A DNA stretch of 44,443 nt from assembly GCA_947625845.1 (NCBI GenBank), contig CANQQB010000010.1, forward strand, positions 1 through 44,443. Reading direction: 5' to 3'. A program made the translations under genes and the position numbers. Below, one piece after another: positions 14,576 to 25,800 of this stretch (positions are counted from its first letter, which is position 1; the number at the start of each line of letters is the position of its first letter). Source of the DNA: an uncultured Oscillospiraceae bacterium. Lineage in GTDB: Bacteria; Bacillota; Clostridia; Oscillospirales; Oscillospiraceae. The notes under the pieces were generated by a model. The model searched no databases. It was not told where the DNA came from and saw only the letters and a program-made list of their open reading frames with translations.

Positions 14576-16840
14576 ATGGCGACTCCCTACAAAACAGTGA
14601 AGCCCAAGGTACCGGACGTGAACACATACCCGCCCACGGGCAGCGGTGCGGACACGGTGCCGGGCGCAGTACCGCAGACCGTAAGCAACACCACGCCCCA
14701 GACCGTGAGCACCACCACGCCCGGCGGTGGATCCGCACCGCAGACATCCTTCCCGGGCGGTACCGCCGGGAACAACGGCTACACCGGAGGCTATGGCGGC
14801 ACGGGGTACCAGGGCGGAACCAACAACCCAAACGGAACATTCGGCTTCTACGGCCCAGGGGCCTACACAAGCCAGCCGGGGCAGGACACGGGATACGGAT
14901 CGTACGGCGGGGGCAACTATTACCAGCAGTCCAACGGCGTTTCCCGTGAGGACTTCTACAACGCACTGCAGAACTCCGGCTACACGCTCAACGACGACGA
15001 CAGCCGCCTGGCGGACATGTACCCGGAGTTCGGCATGAGCATCCTGGGATTGTTGAAGGACTTCAACGATCCCAATGCCACGCCGGAGCAGAAGGCGCTG
15101 CTGCACCAGCAGGCCCAGGAGCTCCGGTCCAGTTACGGCGGATACGTCGGATCCGAGGACGGCACAGGGCGGATCTCGGATGGCCTCCTGCAAAACCAGA
15201 TTGACGACAGCATTCAGCGGCTGCAAAGCTATCCTGGCTTCAACTGGAACGGTGAGAAGCCAACGTACACGGACGGCTACGGGGACACCCTGCAGGCGCA
15301 GCTGGACGCACTGCAGAACTACGGGGACTTCTCCTATGGCGGAGAACGGCCCACATTCAACGATCAGTACGCCCCCAACATTCAGAACTACCTGGGCCAG
15401 ATTGAGGGATACCAGGATTTCTCCTGGGATCAGCCCCGCCCGGAGTACACCAACCAGTACCAGCAACAGCAGCAGACGCTGCTGGATGCCCTCCTGAACC
15501 CGGAGGAGTTCAGTTACGATCCGGAACAGGATCAGCTCTTCCAGAACTATCGGAAGCAGTACCGCAGGGAGGGAGACCGGGCCACGGCAAACGCACTGGC
15601 CCAGGCTGCAGCCGCGTCTGGCGGAAGGACGTCCTCCTATGCTGCCATGGCCGCCGGCCAGGCCGGGGACTACTATGCCGCACAGCTCAGCGACAGGATC
15701 CCGGAGCTGTACCAGCTGGCATATCAGAAGTACCTGGACGACTATGCCAGGACACAGCAGCAGCTGAACACAGTAAACAACATGGAGGCCAGCGATTACA
15801 GCCGCTATCGCGACGATTACAACCAGTGGAACCAGGACCGCGCCTTTGGCCTGCAGTCCTGGCAAGCCAACTATGACAAGCTCCTCCAGGGCCTCGGCGC
15901 ATACCAGGACGCCAGGAGCCAGGACTACAACATGTACCAGACAGAGTTGGACCAGTACAACCAGGACCGCAACCTGGCGTACACGGAATTCCAGAACAAG
16001 TTCGGACGGATGCAGGACGCATACAACGCCACGCTGAGTGCGGACAACAACGCATTCAACCGCTACCTTGCCGAACTGGATCAGTACAACCAGGACCGAA
16101 ACTTTGCATATGGTGTGTACAGCGACGACTACAACCGGGCGCTCAACAACCTGCAGGTGCTGCAGAACCAGGAGCAGACCGACTACAACCGCGCCCAGAC
16201 GGAGCGCCAGTGGAACTATCAGCTGGGCAGAGACCGGATCTCCGACGAACGGTACCAGGACGAGACAGCATATAACCGTCAGCAGGACGCCCTTGCACAG
16301 GAGAACTGGCTGAAGCAGTTCGAATACGGACAGCAGCAGGACGCACTTGCCCAGGAAAACTGGCTCCGCCAGTTCAACTACAACGCAAGTCAGGACGCCC
16401 TGGACCGGCAGCAGTACAACGACCAGTGGCAGCACAACCTGCAGCGCGAGCAGGTGGAGGACACCTGGCGAGAGAAGGAGTGGAATTACCGGACGGAACA
16501 GGATACGCTGGATCGCGAGATGCAGCAGCAGCAGATGGAATACGAGATGAGACAGGGCAACTACGACCTCATGGCGGACTGGGTACAAGGGATGGTAGAC
16601 TCGGGCCAGTGGACAGAGGAGCAGGCATTGGCCTACCTAGATTCGCAGAACGTGCCGGGGTACACATACCAGGCAGACAGCGCGAACCAGATGCCAGATA
16701 CACGGCTGCCGCTTGGTGCAGCGATGCAGGACATCTTCGGAAGAAAAGACCTGACGATGGAACAGAGGCAGGGGCTTGCCTATCAGTGGATGCTGGAAGC
16801 AGGGTACACACCGGACGAGCGGTACAATCCGAACAGGTGA
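14576..16840 (+). CDS. Gln/Tyr/Asn/Asp-rich internal virion (ejection) protein candidate
   Basis: The ATG at 14576 follows GAGGAGGGAAAGAAC and gives 754 aa; another in-frame ATG lies six codons earlier. The first 130 residues are Gly/Thr/Pro-rich and disordered. The middle and end (about 380-680) are built of degenerate helical repeats around DQYNQDRNxAY, DYNR and DALAQENWLxQF, with very little Cys. Long, low-complexity, Gln-rich helical proteins just ahead of a giant protein at the end of podovirus tail operons are typical of proteins ejected with the DNA. No enzyme motif is visible. An alternative is a tail-tube scaffold. Confidence 0.6.
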   Translation: MATPYKTVKPKVPDVNTYPPTGSGADTVPGAVPQTVSNTTPQTVSTTTPGGGSAPQTSFPGGTAGNNGYTGGYGGTGYQGGTNNPNGTFGFYGPGAYTSQPGQDTGYGSYGGGNYYQQSNGVSREDFYNALQNSGYTLNDDDSRLADMYPEFGMSILGLLKDFNDPNATPEQKALLHQQAQELRSSYGGYVGSEDGTGRISDGLLQNQIDDSIQRLQSYPGFNWNGEKPTYTDGYGDTLQAQLDALQNYGDFSYGGERPTFNDQYAPNIQNYLGQIEGYQDFSWDQPRPEYTNQYQQQQQTLLDALLNPEEFSYDPEQDQLFQNYRKQYRREGDRATANALAQAAAASGGRTSSYAAMAAGQAGDYYAAQLSDRIPELYQLAYQKYLDDYARTQQQLNTVNNMEASDYSRYRDDYNQWNQDRAFGLQSWQANYDKLLQGLGAYQDARSQDYNMYQTELDQYNQDRNLAYTEFQNKFGRMQDAYNATLSADNNAFNRYLAELDQYNQDRNFAYGVYSDDYNRALNNLQVLQNQEQTDYNRAQTERQWNYQLGRDRISDERYQDETAYNRQQDALAQENWLKQFEYGQQQDALAQENWLRQFNYNASQDALDRQQYNDQWQHNLQREQVEDTWREKEWNYRTEQDTLDREMQQQQMEYEMRQGNYDLMADWVQGMVDSGQWTEEQALAYLDSQNVPGYTYQADSANQMPDTRLPLGAAMQDIFGRKDLTMEQRQGLAYQWMLEAGYTPDERYNPNR

Positions 16841-16862
16841 CAATAGCAAAGGGGGTTAAACC

Positions 16863-19800
16863 GTGGCTTACGGATACGGTAACAACCAAAACAACGGGCG
16901 CCGCATGACGCTGCAGGAGCGTCTGGACGCGATGAGAAAGACGGCAATCCAGGGGCACTATGGCTTTTCCCAGGATGACACGCCGAAAGAGCGCCTGAAG
17001 AAGCGCCTGAAGGCACTAAGGGATGGGTACGGAACGATCCCGCAAAGCAGCTGGACAAACCGGCAGGAGCAGCAGGAGCAGGACACCACCTCCCCGTCGA
17101 TGCAATTTGACCCGCAGCACAATGAGGCAGCGCCGAAAGGTGCTGGGACAACAACAAACCGGACAGGGGCAGGCACAGGGGAGGAACGGCGTTTCGACCC
17201 GCTGCACAACACACTGGCAGCAGCAGGAGGCCAGGACGGCACGAGCCGTCCTGGCTCCGTGACGCCAACAACGGTGGAAACGACTCCGACAAGCACAAGG
17301 CAGCAGGACAACCGCACGTTGGAGCAGAGGTGGCTGGACATGATCGCAGACCAGCGCCGGGAGCGGGAAGAAGCTGCAGAGGCCGGGGAGGCCCGCCCGG
17401 TGCAGTCCTACACGGTGAGGGAGGATTCACCACTCAGCCGCATAATTGCAGAGGTGACGGGCACGACGCCAAGCACCGCGCAGGCAGAAGACTATCAAGG
17501 GGAACTGGACCGCATCGCAACAATTATGCCCATGATAGACCGCCTGGAAAAGGCGATCCGCACTGGTGCGCTCTCTCCGGATCAGCAGAAGGAGCTGGAC
17601 GAGGCCAGGGCGGCGCTCTCTCCGTACCTCCCGGACCTGGCGCAGACCAACAGTGCGGATGAGCTGCACAACAACCTGGAGTACCTGGCACGGCAGCGCC
17701 AGGACATACAGAACCGCCAGAACCTGGGGACGCTGCTGCAGAACCAGGACGCAATGGGCGCGTACGAGAAAAAGGACGAGTTCACCCAGGACCTCACGGA
17801 TCTAAACTACATGATCTCGGATCTGGTGAACGGAGGCCGGGCGGACTCGGACAGATACAAGGAGCTGAAAGAGAAATACAGCCTCACAGACTCCATGCTG
17901 GCCGGATACGTTCGGGCGGTGCAAACTGGCATCGAAGAAGAGGACTGGGAGGAAGCTGGCCTCACAGACTGGCAGAGTGTGGCCAATCTGAAGAATAACC
18001 TGCAGGACAACATAAACCGCTACAGCGAGCGCATGACAGAGGCCGGAGTGGATCCGGATCAGCTGGAGGAGTACATCACCAGGACGGCGAAAGAGCAGGA
18101 AGTACTGGACCAGGCGGAGTCGAACAGGCTTTACATGCAGGAGAATCCTCTGAACTGGCTATTTGGCTCTGCTGTATCCGTCTTCAGCAATATTGGCTCT
18201 TCCTTAGAAGCGCTGAATATGTACATCCGCAATCGGGATAACAACGACCCGATGAGCGAGGACTACAGGCCATACTCCGTAGCAGATCTGCCAAACACAA
18301 TCTACACCCAGGCGTTGCGCGAGGGTGGCGGAGAAGCGGTCGCCAACACGTTCGACACAGTCAAAGCACTTCTTGGCGGTGAAGATACCGAGGACGTTCG
18401 ATGGTTGGGGAACTTCCTGTACAACACGGGCATGTCCATCGCAGACTCCGCAACCGTGATGGCAGCTGCAGCCGCAACTGCCGGAGCCGCAGGTCTTCCA
18501 ATGGCTGCAGCAGAGGCTATGACACTGTTCACAATGGGCGGGACAGCAGCCAGCAACGCCGCAGTGGATGTGATCCAGCGCGGAGGCAGCAATCAGCAGA
18601 TCATGCAGGAGTCTCTGGCGTCCGGAGTCTTCGAGGCGTTCTTTGAAAAGTTCAGTGTAGACCGGATCTTTAAAATGGGTCACGTGGGAACGGTAAAGGC
18701 CTGGGTAAAGGAGATGCTGAAGCAAGCAGGCATTGAGGCATCCGAGGAGATGGCAACAGAGACCGCCAACATCATCGCGGATGCAATCATCATGACAGAC
18801 AAGTCGGACTTTGAGATGGCGGTGCAGCAGTACCGGTCGGACTTCATCAACAACGAGGGATACAGCTACGACGAAGCGGATCAGGCCGCCAGGGCTGCAG
18901 CCATCGTGGACATGGTGAGACGAGTTGGAGAAGCCGGCCTGGGCGGCGCTATCTCTGGAGCGGTGATGGGCGGTGTTCACAACTTCCAGGGTATGCGCTA
19001 CGAGTCTGCGGTGCTGGAAAACGCCAGGAATGGCATAGCACTAAACGCTGAGCAGAGGGAAAACATTTCCCGAAACGTGTTAGACGGAGAAGGGCTGCTG
19101 GCAGAACATGACCAGCTCATCCAGGAATACCGGGCACGCCATGCAGAGGAGATAGCGGCCAGAAGTGCGCAGAACGGCCAGGAAACGGCGCAAAACGGCG
19201 AGAACGGCAAGGGGGATACAGACACACGGCAGGATGGCCAGAACGGCAACCAGGACGAGCAGGGGCCGGACAATGGTCAGAATAGACGGGGCCTCACGCA
19301 ATCCATGCAGGAGTGGATGGACAAGTACCGCGAACGGCAGCAGGCCAGGAGACAGCAGAGGGAGACGCGGCGAGAGGGCCGCGTGTTTGCTGCCAGAGAC
19401 ATGCGCACATATCGGGACGGCGAAGCCGGGCGCGGTATCCTGACAACGGGGGACTATGCAAACCTGAACAGACTGGCCAGGTCCTCTGGCCAAAATATCT
19501 ACATTGTGGACGACGTGGAAAATCAGGATGTCCAGGGGTGGTACAAGGACGGGAGCATATACATCACAGAAAGCGCACTGAGAAGCGGAAGCAGCGCATG
19601 GACTACCGCTGTTCATGAGGCCTCCCACGCGCTGAAGGAGACGGCGCCGCAGCAGTACGCCAGGCTGCAAAGAGCTGCTGCTGCCATGTACGGCAGCGAG
19701 GAGAACATGATTCGCACACTGCAGCAAGCCTCCGCCAGAAGTGGGGTAGAGCTCACGGCGGAAGAGGCGGCAGACGAGGGCGTGGCGGTTCTGATGGAAC

Positions 19801-22800
19801 GTATGGCATACAACCCGAACTTGTTCGAGCGTGTGGCATTCCGGGACATGAACGCCGCACAGCAGATCTGGATCACAGTCCGGAACGAGCTGGGCAACAT
19901 TCGGGACGCCATCACACACCGGGAGCTGAGCAACACCGAAAGAGTGGTGAATGCTTGGGGCGATGCGCTGGATGAGGCCAGGAGAACCGCCAGGACAAGA
20001 CGCCAGGGCACGACAACCGAGGGCACGGACAACGGACAGGACACAGCCGCACCTCCGCCGGCGCCGGCTGCCGAGGGAGATCAGACAACCACCGCGCCGA
20101 CGCTGGAGAACGGCCAGGGACTGCGGGCGGGACCGGAGACAGAAGGGGAGACGGCAGCGCCGCAGACGGAGGGTGAGACCGTAACGGAAGAGACCGGAGA
20201 AGAGACGGCTGCCCAAAACGAAGGGGAAGAGACTGTAACTCCGGAGGCCGGAGAGGAACAGACGGCAGAGCCGGTACCGCTGGAGCAGAGATCTGTTGAA
20301 GAGCTGCAGCGGATGCTGGACGAGCAGCGCAATAATCCTACCATGACGCCGGAAGAGATGGTGGAGCTGGCAACAGTTCTGTACCAGAAGCAGCAACAGC
20401 AGGCGGAGACGCCGGTGCTGCAGGGCGACGGCCTGACGGCGGGCCCGGTGGAACAGGACCAGGCAAGAGAAGACCAGGAGCGTCAGGCCAGAGAGGAAGC
20501 TGCCGAGGAACGCCGGGAGGCGGCGGAGACAGAGGAGCAGACAACAGAGACCGAGGAGACGCCCCAGGAACAGATGCCGGCACTGCAGGGCGAAGGGCTC
20601 ACCGCTGGGCCAACAGTGGAAGAGCAGGAACAGACCAGGGCCCAGGAAGAGCAGACACAGCAGGAAGAAGAGGAACGCCAGAGGGCAGCGGAACAGGCAA
20701 GGCAGGAACAGCTCCGACAGCAGAGATGGCGCAGACAGCAGAACGAGACCAGGGCGCAGTGGCTGGATCGTCTTTATGCCGATCGCCTGAGCGGGCAGCT
20801 CACGCAGGAGGAATTCGAGCGCGGGATAGATGATTACAGCAGGAGCAGACAGGACAGTGTAATGGCAAGCCTGCAGAACGCTCTCCCGATGCTGGCCAAC
20901 GAGGAAGGCCTAAGGGCTGGAGATCTCACCGAGGAGGAGCAGGCGGCCGCCAGGGTGCAGAGTCTGCTGCCGTCGGAAGAGACAACAGAGGCAGAGGGCG
21001 CGGCAGAAGCAGAAGAGACGGCGGACGGTACAGAGGCAGAGAACACAGAGGAGACCAGGGAGACGGCGGAACCGGACGACGGAACGAGAGCATATCAGGA
21101 TAGGGTCATTTCGCAGATCCAAGATCTGATGCAGCATGACACTACACTCCGCAATCTGGCCCAGATGCAGCGCCAGGGAATTCTAACGGATGCCCAGTAC
21201 GCAAATCTGCGGGACGCTGCATTGCGTGCGAACGACCGATATCAATCCCTGGTGCGCAGCCTGACGTGGACGAACATAGACCAGACGCAAAGCGCCCAGG
21301 AGCAGGGCCAGGCGGTCCAGGATGAAGAGAGGACACCGCAGCCGAGATCTGAAGTAGAGCGAACCCAGCAGCGAGTGCAGGACGAGCTCACCATGGGGGA
21401 TATCAGCTACGACGAGGCACAGATCCAGCTCCGTATGGCGGAAGCTGCACAGCTGCCGGTGCGGAGTGAAGGCCTGGAAACTGAGGACGGACTCCGGGCC
21501 GGAGAGCTCACGGAGACGGAACAGAGAATCCAGGATATCACACAGCAGATGGCAGATCTGGAGGAGAGCATCCCGGCACTGCGCGGAAGCCGCCAGAACA
21601 TGGAGCAGGGATACCTCTCCCAGGAGGCGTACGAGCAGCAGAGGCAGGAGACACTGCAGAACAACGAACGGTACTTGGATCTAAGGCGCCAGCTCACCGA
21701 GGCCAGAAACAACAGATTCCAAGAGAGCAATCCGGAGTACGAACAACAGGCGGCGCAGATCCGGGACAGCTACGAACGGGCGGGCCTGGCTGAACATTAC
21801 GACCGGATCCAGCAGGCGAAGCAGGACTATCTCAACGAGGACGACACGGTACAATGGATCCAGCAGACATACGAACGTGGAGACATGACGCAGGCCGAGA
21901 GAGATGCGGAGATGTTGGACTATCTGACGAACAGCACGGAGTGGCAAAACCTCCTCACACAGGAGCGCAACCTGGCAAACCGACGGGACGGCGCGACAGC
22001 CGAGACGGCGGAGGACCTGCCAAGACTGCTGCCGGCGGACATGATCGAAGAGCAGCAGACCAGGAGCGCCGATGCAGAGAACCGTGCAGAGGCCCCGACA
22101 CTGGCGGAGATCCGGCAGCAGGCACGGCAGGAGGCACAGCAGAGAGGACAGGCGGAGATAGAAGAGCAGGTCCAGGAATTCGCCCGGCAAACATCTGATC
22201 CGTCTGTAACGGTGGAGCAGGCGCAGAACCGCATGGCGGAGATCTCACGAGAGATGGCTGAACAAAGCCCGGATATGATGGCACTGGAGGATAGCCGAAG
22301 GGCCGACGCGATCACAGAGGACGAGTACCGCCAGCGCAGGGCACAGATTCTGCTGGCAAACACGGAGTACCGCGAGATGGCCAGGGCAATCATCGCCAAG
22401 GGCCTCAATCAGATCCAGCAGCAGGAGCAGACACAGAGAGACGGCAGAATGTACCGGCTACAAAGCACCAGCGAGGCGGTGGAAGCGGCGCTTGCGCTGC
22501 AACAGCAGCTGGAGCAGGACAACAAGGAACTGCGGAAAACCAACAAGCGGCTGGAACGGCGCGTGGCCTACTACATGGAGCAGTGGAAAATCACGAATAG
22601 GCAGCAGGCAGACCCGGCAAAGGTACAGGAATACGTACGAAGAGAAATGGATTACTACGGCAGCCAGGCATACTTGGATAGCGTGCTGGAGAAGGTGACG
22701 GCTGCCTACGACCGCATGGCAACACTGGACCCGACAAAGGTGGACATCACACAGGACCAGCAGGTGAACGAATTGCTGCAGGAGGCTGCAGAGGAGATCG

Positions 22801-25800
22801 TGCGCAATGCGTACGAAGACTGGGCGGCGGAATACGGCGACGACCCGATGGTGGACTACATCCGTACCACGGCAATCGATATTACAGGGCTGGAAGAGGA
22901 AATCAAAAGCCGCTACGACACAATGAAGAATTTCCGGAAGGAAATGCGGGGAATCCTGCGAATTGCGACAAAGGCGCAATCCCGCAATGCGCAAAGCCCG
23001 GCGGGGCTGGTGCAGGAGCTGGAATCCACGTTCGGTACACGGATAACGCAAGGAGACAGCGAGGCGGAGGCTCTATTCTCTCTGATCCAATATGTTGAGC
23101 GCATGACAGAGGAAAACTGGCAGCCCAGTTTTGACGAAGAGGGGGTACAGGCAGAGTCTGCAAACCTGGCCGCGAAGCTGAAGGAGAGTTTCTTCACCCT
23201 GCCGAAGGTACGGGAGACACGGATGGACCGGCTGCAGCAGAAACAACAGCAGGAGCTGGACAAGCTGGAGAAGAAGTACCAGAAGCGCATAGACCAGATG
23301 AACCGGGAGAACGAGCAGACAGAGGCGTACCTCAAGAGCCGCATTGAGCGCACAAAGACGAGGGCGGCGATGGAGCAGCAGCAGATTCGGGCGCGGCACG
23401 CGGCGGCGGATCTGGCCAGGCGAAACAACCAAACCTCTCGGGAACTCCGGGACAAGATCTATCGCCACGCTATGCAGCTGAGCCATAAGCTCTTGAACCC
23501 GACGGACAAGCAGCATATCCCGGATACACTGCGGGACGCTACCAAGGCGCTGCTGGAGTCCCTGGACCTGGAGTCCTCCTTCGGCTACACCGACGACACC
23601 AGGACGTCGAGACGGCCCAACAAGGTAACCATCACTACCACCAACGAGGACGGCACAACGACAGTCCAGGAGATGCGTCGGGAAGATCTCTACCCGACAA
23701 AACGCACAGAGGCAGCCAGGGAGCTCTCCAAGGCTCTGACGGAGCTGCGGGACAGCGGCTTGAGTGAGATCACGATAGACCCGGACCTGGCGAACAAACT
23801 GGACCAGGTGGCCAACTTCCCGGATCGTATGGTGAGTGAGCTGGACAAGGAACAGCTGCAGGTGCTCTGGGAGGCAATCACCTCTCTGGAGCACGCTGTA
23901 ACCAACGCAAACAAGATGCTTGGCAGAAGCCGCATCGAAAATGTCAGCGACCTTGCGGTGCAAATCATCAAGACGGCGAACCAGGACAGAAGCCGGAGAG
24001 ACGCGACACGCCAGGACAAGTACAACTATCTCGGCATAGTTGGGATAGTGGATAACCTGCTGCAGGTGGAGCAGCTCACGCCGGAGACATTCTTCCACCG
24101 GATGGGACCGGGCGGAGACGAGCTTTTCCGCCAGGCAAGGCGGGCCCAGGAAGACCAGGTATTCATCCTGAATGAGGGCAGACAGGTCTTCAAGAACGCT
24201 ATGAAGTCTGCGGGCATTGACGAAAAGCAGGTGAGAGCGTGGGAGAAAGACCAGGACGCAGACGGCCACACCTTCACGTTTGAGGGTGCGGAGGAGACAA
24301 GGTCAATCAAACTCAGCACAGGGCAGATTCTGGAACTCTGGCTGTTGTCCCAGCGGGAACAGGCCATAGACCATATCACCATCGGCGGCATCCAGTCCAA
24401 GGTGGGCGAGACGACCGCCAAGAAATTCGGAGTGCCGATCAAGGTAAAGAACACATCGGCAGACGCGGTATTCATCGGCGCGGAAGGGATCAACACCATC
24501 ACCAAGGGGCTGACAGACCAGCAGAAGACATTCGCAAAGGCGCTGCAGAACTACCTGGCCGGAGGCCTGGCTGCGAGAGGAAACATGGCATCCGTGGAAG
24601 TCTACGGCTATTCCAAGTTCACGGAGCAGAACTACTGGCCAATCACGACGCAAAGCGAGTCTAACCAGGTGGACTTCACCAAGGGGCGGGACAACGCAAA
24701 CGGTGCAAACATGATTTCGTCCTATGGCATGGCCAAGGCAACGGTGCCGAACGCCAGAAATCCTGTGGTGCTTCGCAATGTGACGGACACATTTGCCCGT
24801 CACCTGGACCAGATGGCCACATACGCGGCCTGGCTGAGCACCAGCGAGAACCTGGCCAAGGTGTACAACTACAAGCTGATGGAGGAGTCCACAGAAGGCA
24901 AGCGCCTAAATACCACAGTGCGGTCTGCGGTGAACAAGATCATGGGAGACCAGGGGGATACCTACTGGCGAAACCTGCTCTTTGACATCGCCATAGGGAC
25001 AAAGGCCGGGGCGGAGAGATCTATCACGGACGCGGGCCTGAATGCATTCAAGGCCGCTGCCGTGGGTGCGAATATCCGCGTGATTCTGCAGCAGCCAACG
25101 GCCATTATCCGTGCCGCCGAGATGCTCAACCCAAAGTACCTCACCAAGGTAAAATCGCCGTTCCAGGCTTTCGAGCGTGCCAAGCAGCACAGCGGAATTG
25201 CCCAGTGGAAAGACTGGGGCTACTTCGAGCTTGACACAGGGCGCAACCTGCGGGAGCTGATGCTGGGTGAGGATAGCGCACTGGACAAGGTGAAGAACGG
25301 CATGATGGCCGGCGCCGGCATGGCGGACAACTTCGCATGGGGTATCCTGTGGAACGGAGTCGAGGCCGAGACAAGAGATCTGCACCCGGAGGTGCTGGAG
25401 GGATCCCAGGAGTTCTGGGACATCTGCGCGGAGCGATTCGGCGCGATAATCGACAGGACCCAGGTTGTGGACTCTGTGCTGCATAGATCCCAGATCATGC
25501 GGAGCACCGGAGGCCTGAACCGTTTGGCCACGTCCTTCATGTCTGAGCCTACCAAGGTGTATAACATGATCGTCCGAGACATCTACGACATCGGACAGGC
25601 GATCCGGACAGGAGACAAGGCAGCGGTGAAAGCCGCACGACAGCACGTGGCCAGGACAGCGGCGGCGCTGATCATCAGTTTTGCGGTGAACGGCATAGCC
25701 AGGGCAATCCCTGATTTCTTCCGTTCCGACGACCGGGACAAGGACGAAAAGACGTTCTGGGACGAGTGGTGGGAGAACTTCACCAGCGACTTTGACCCGC

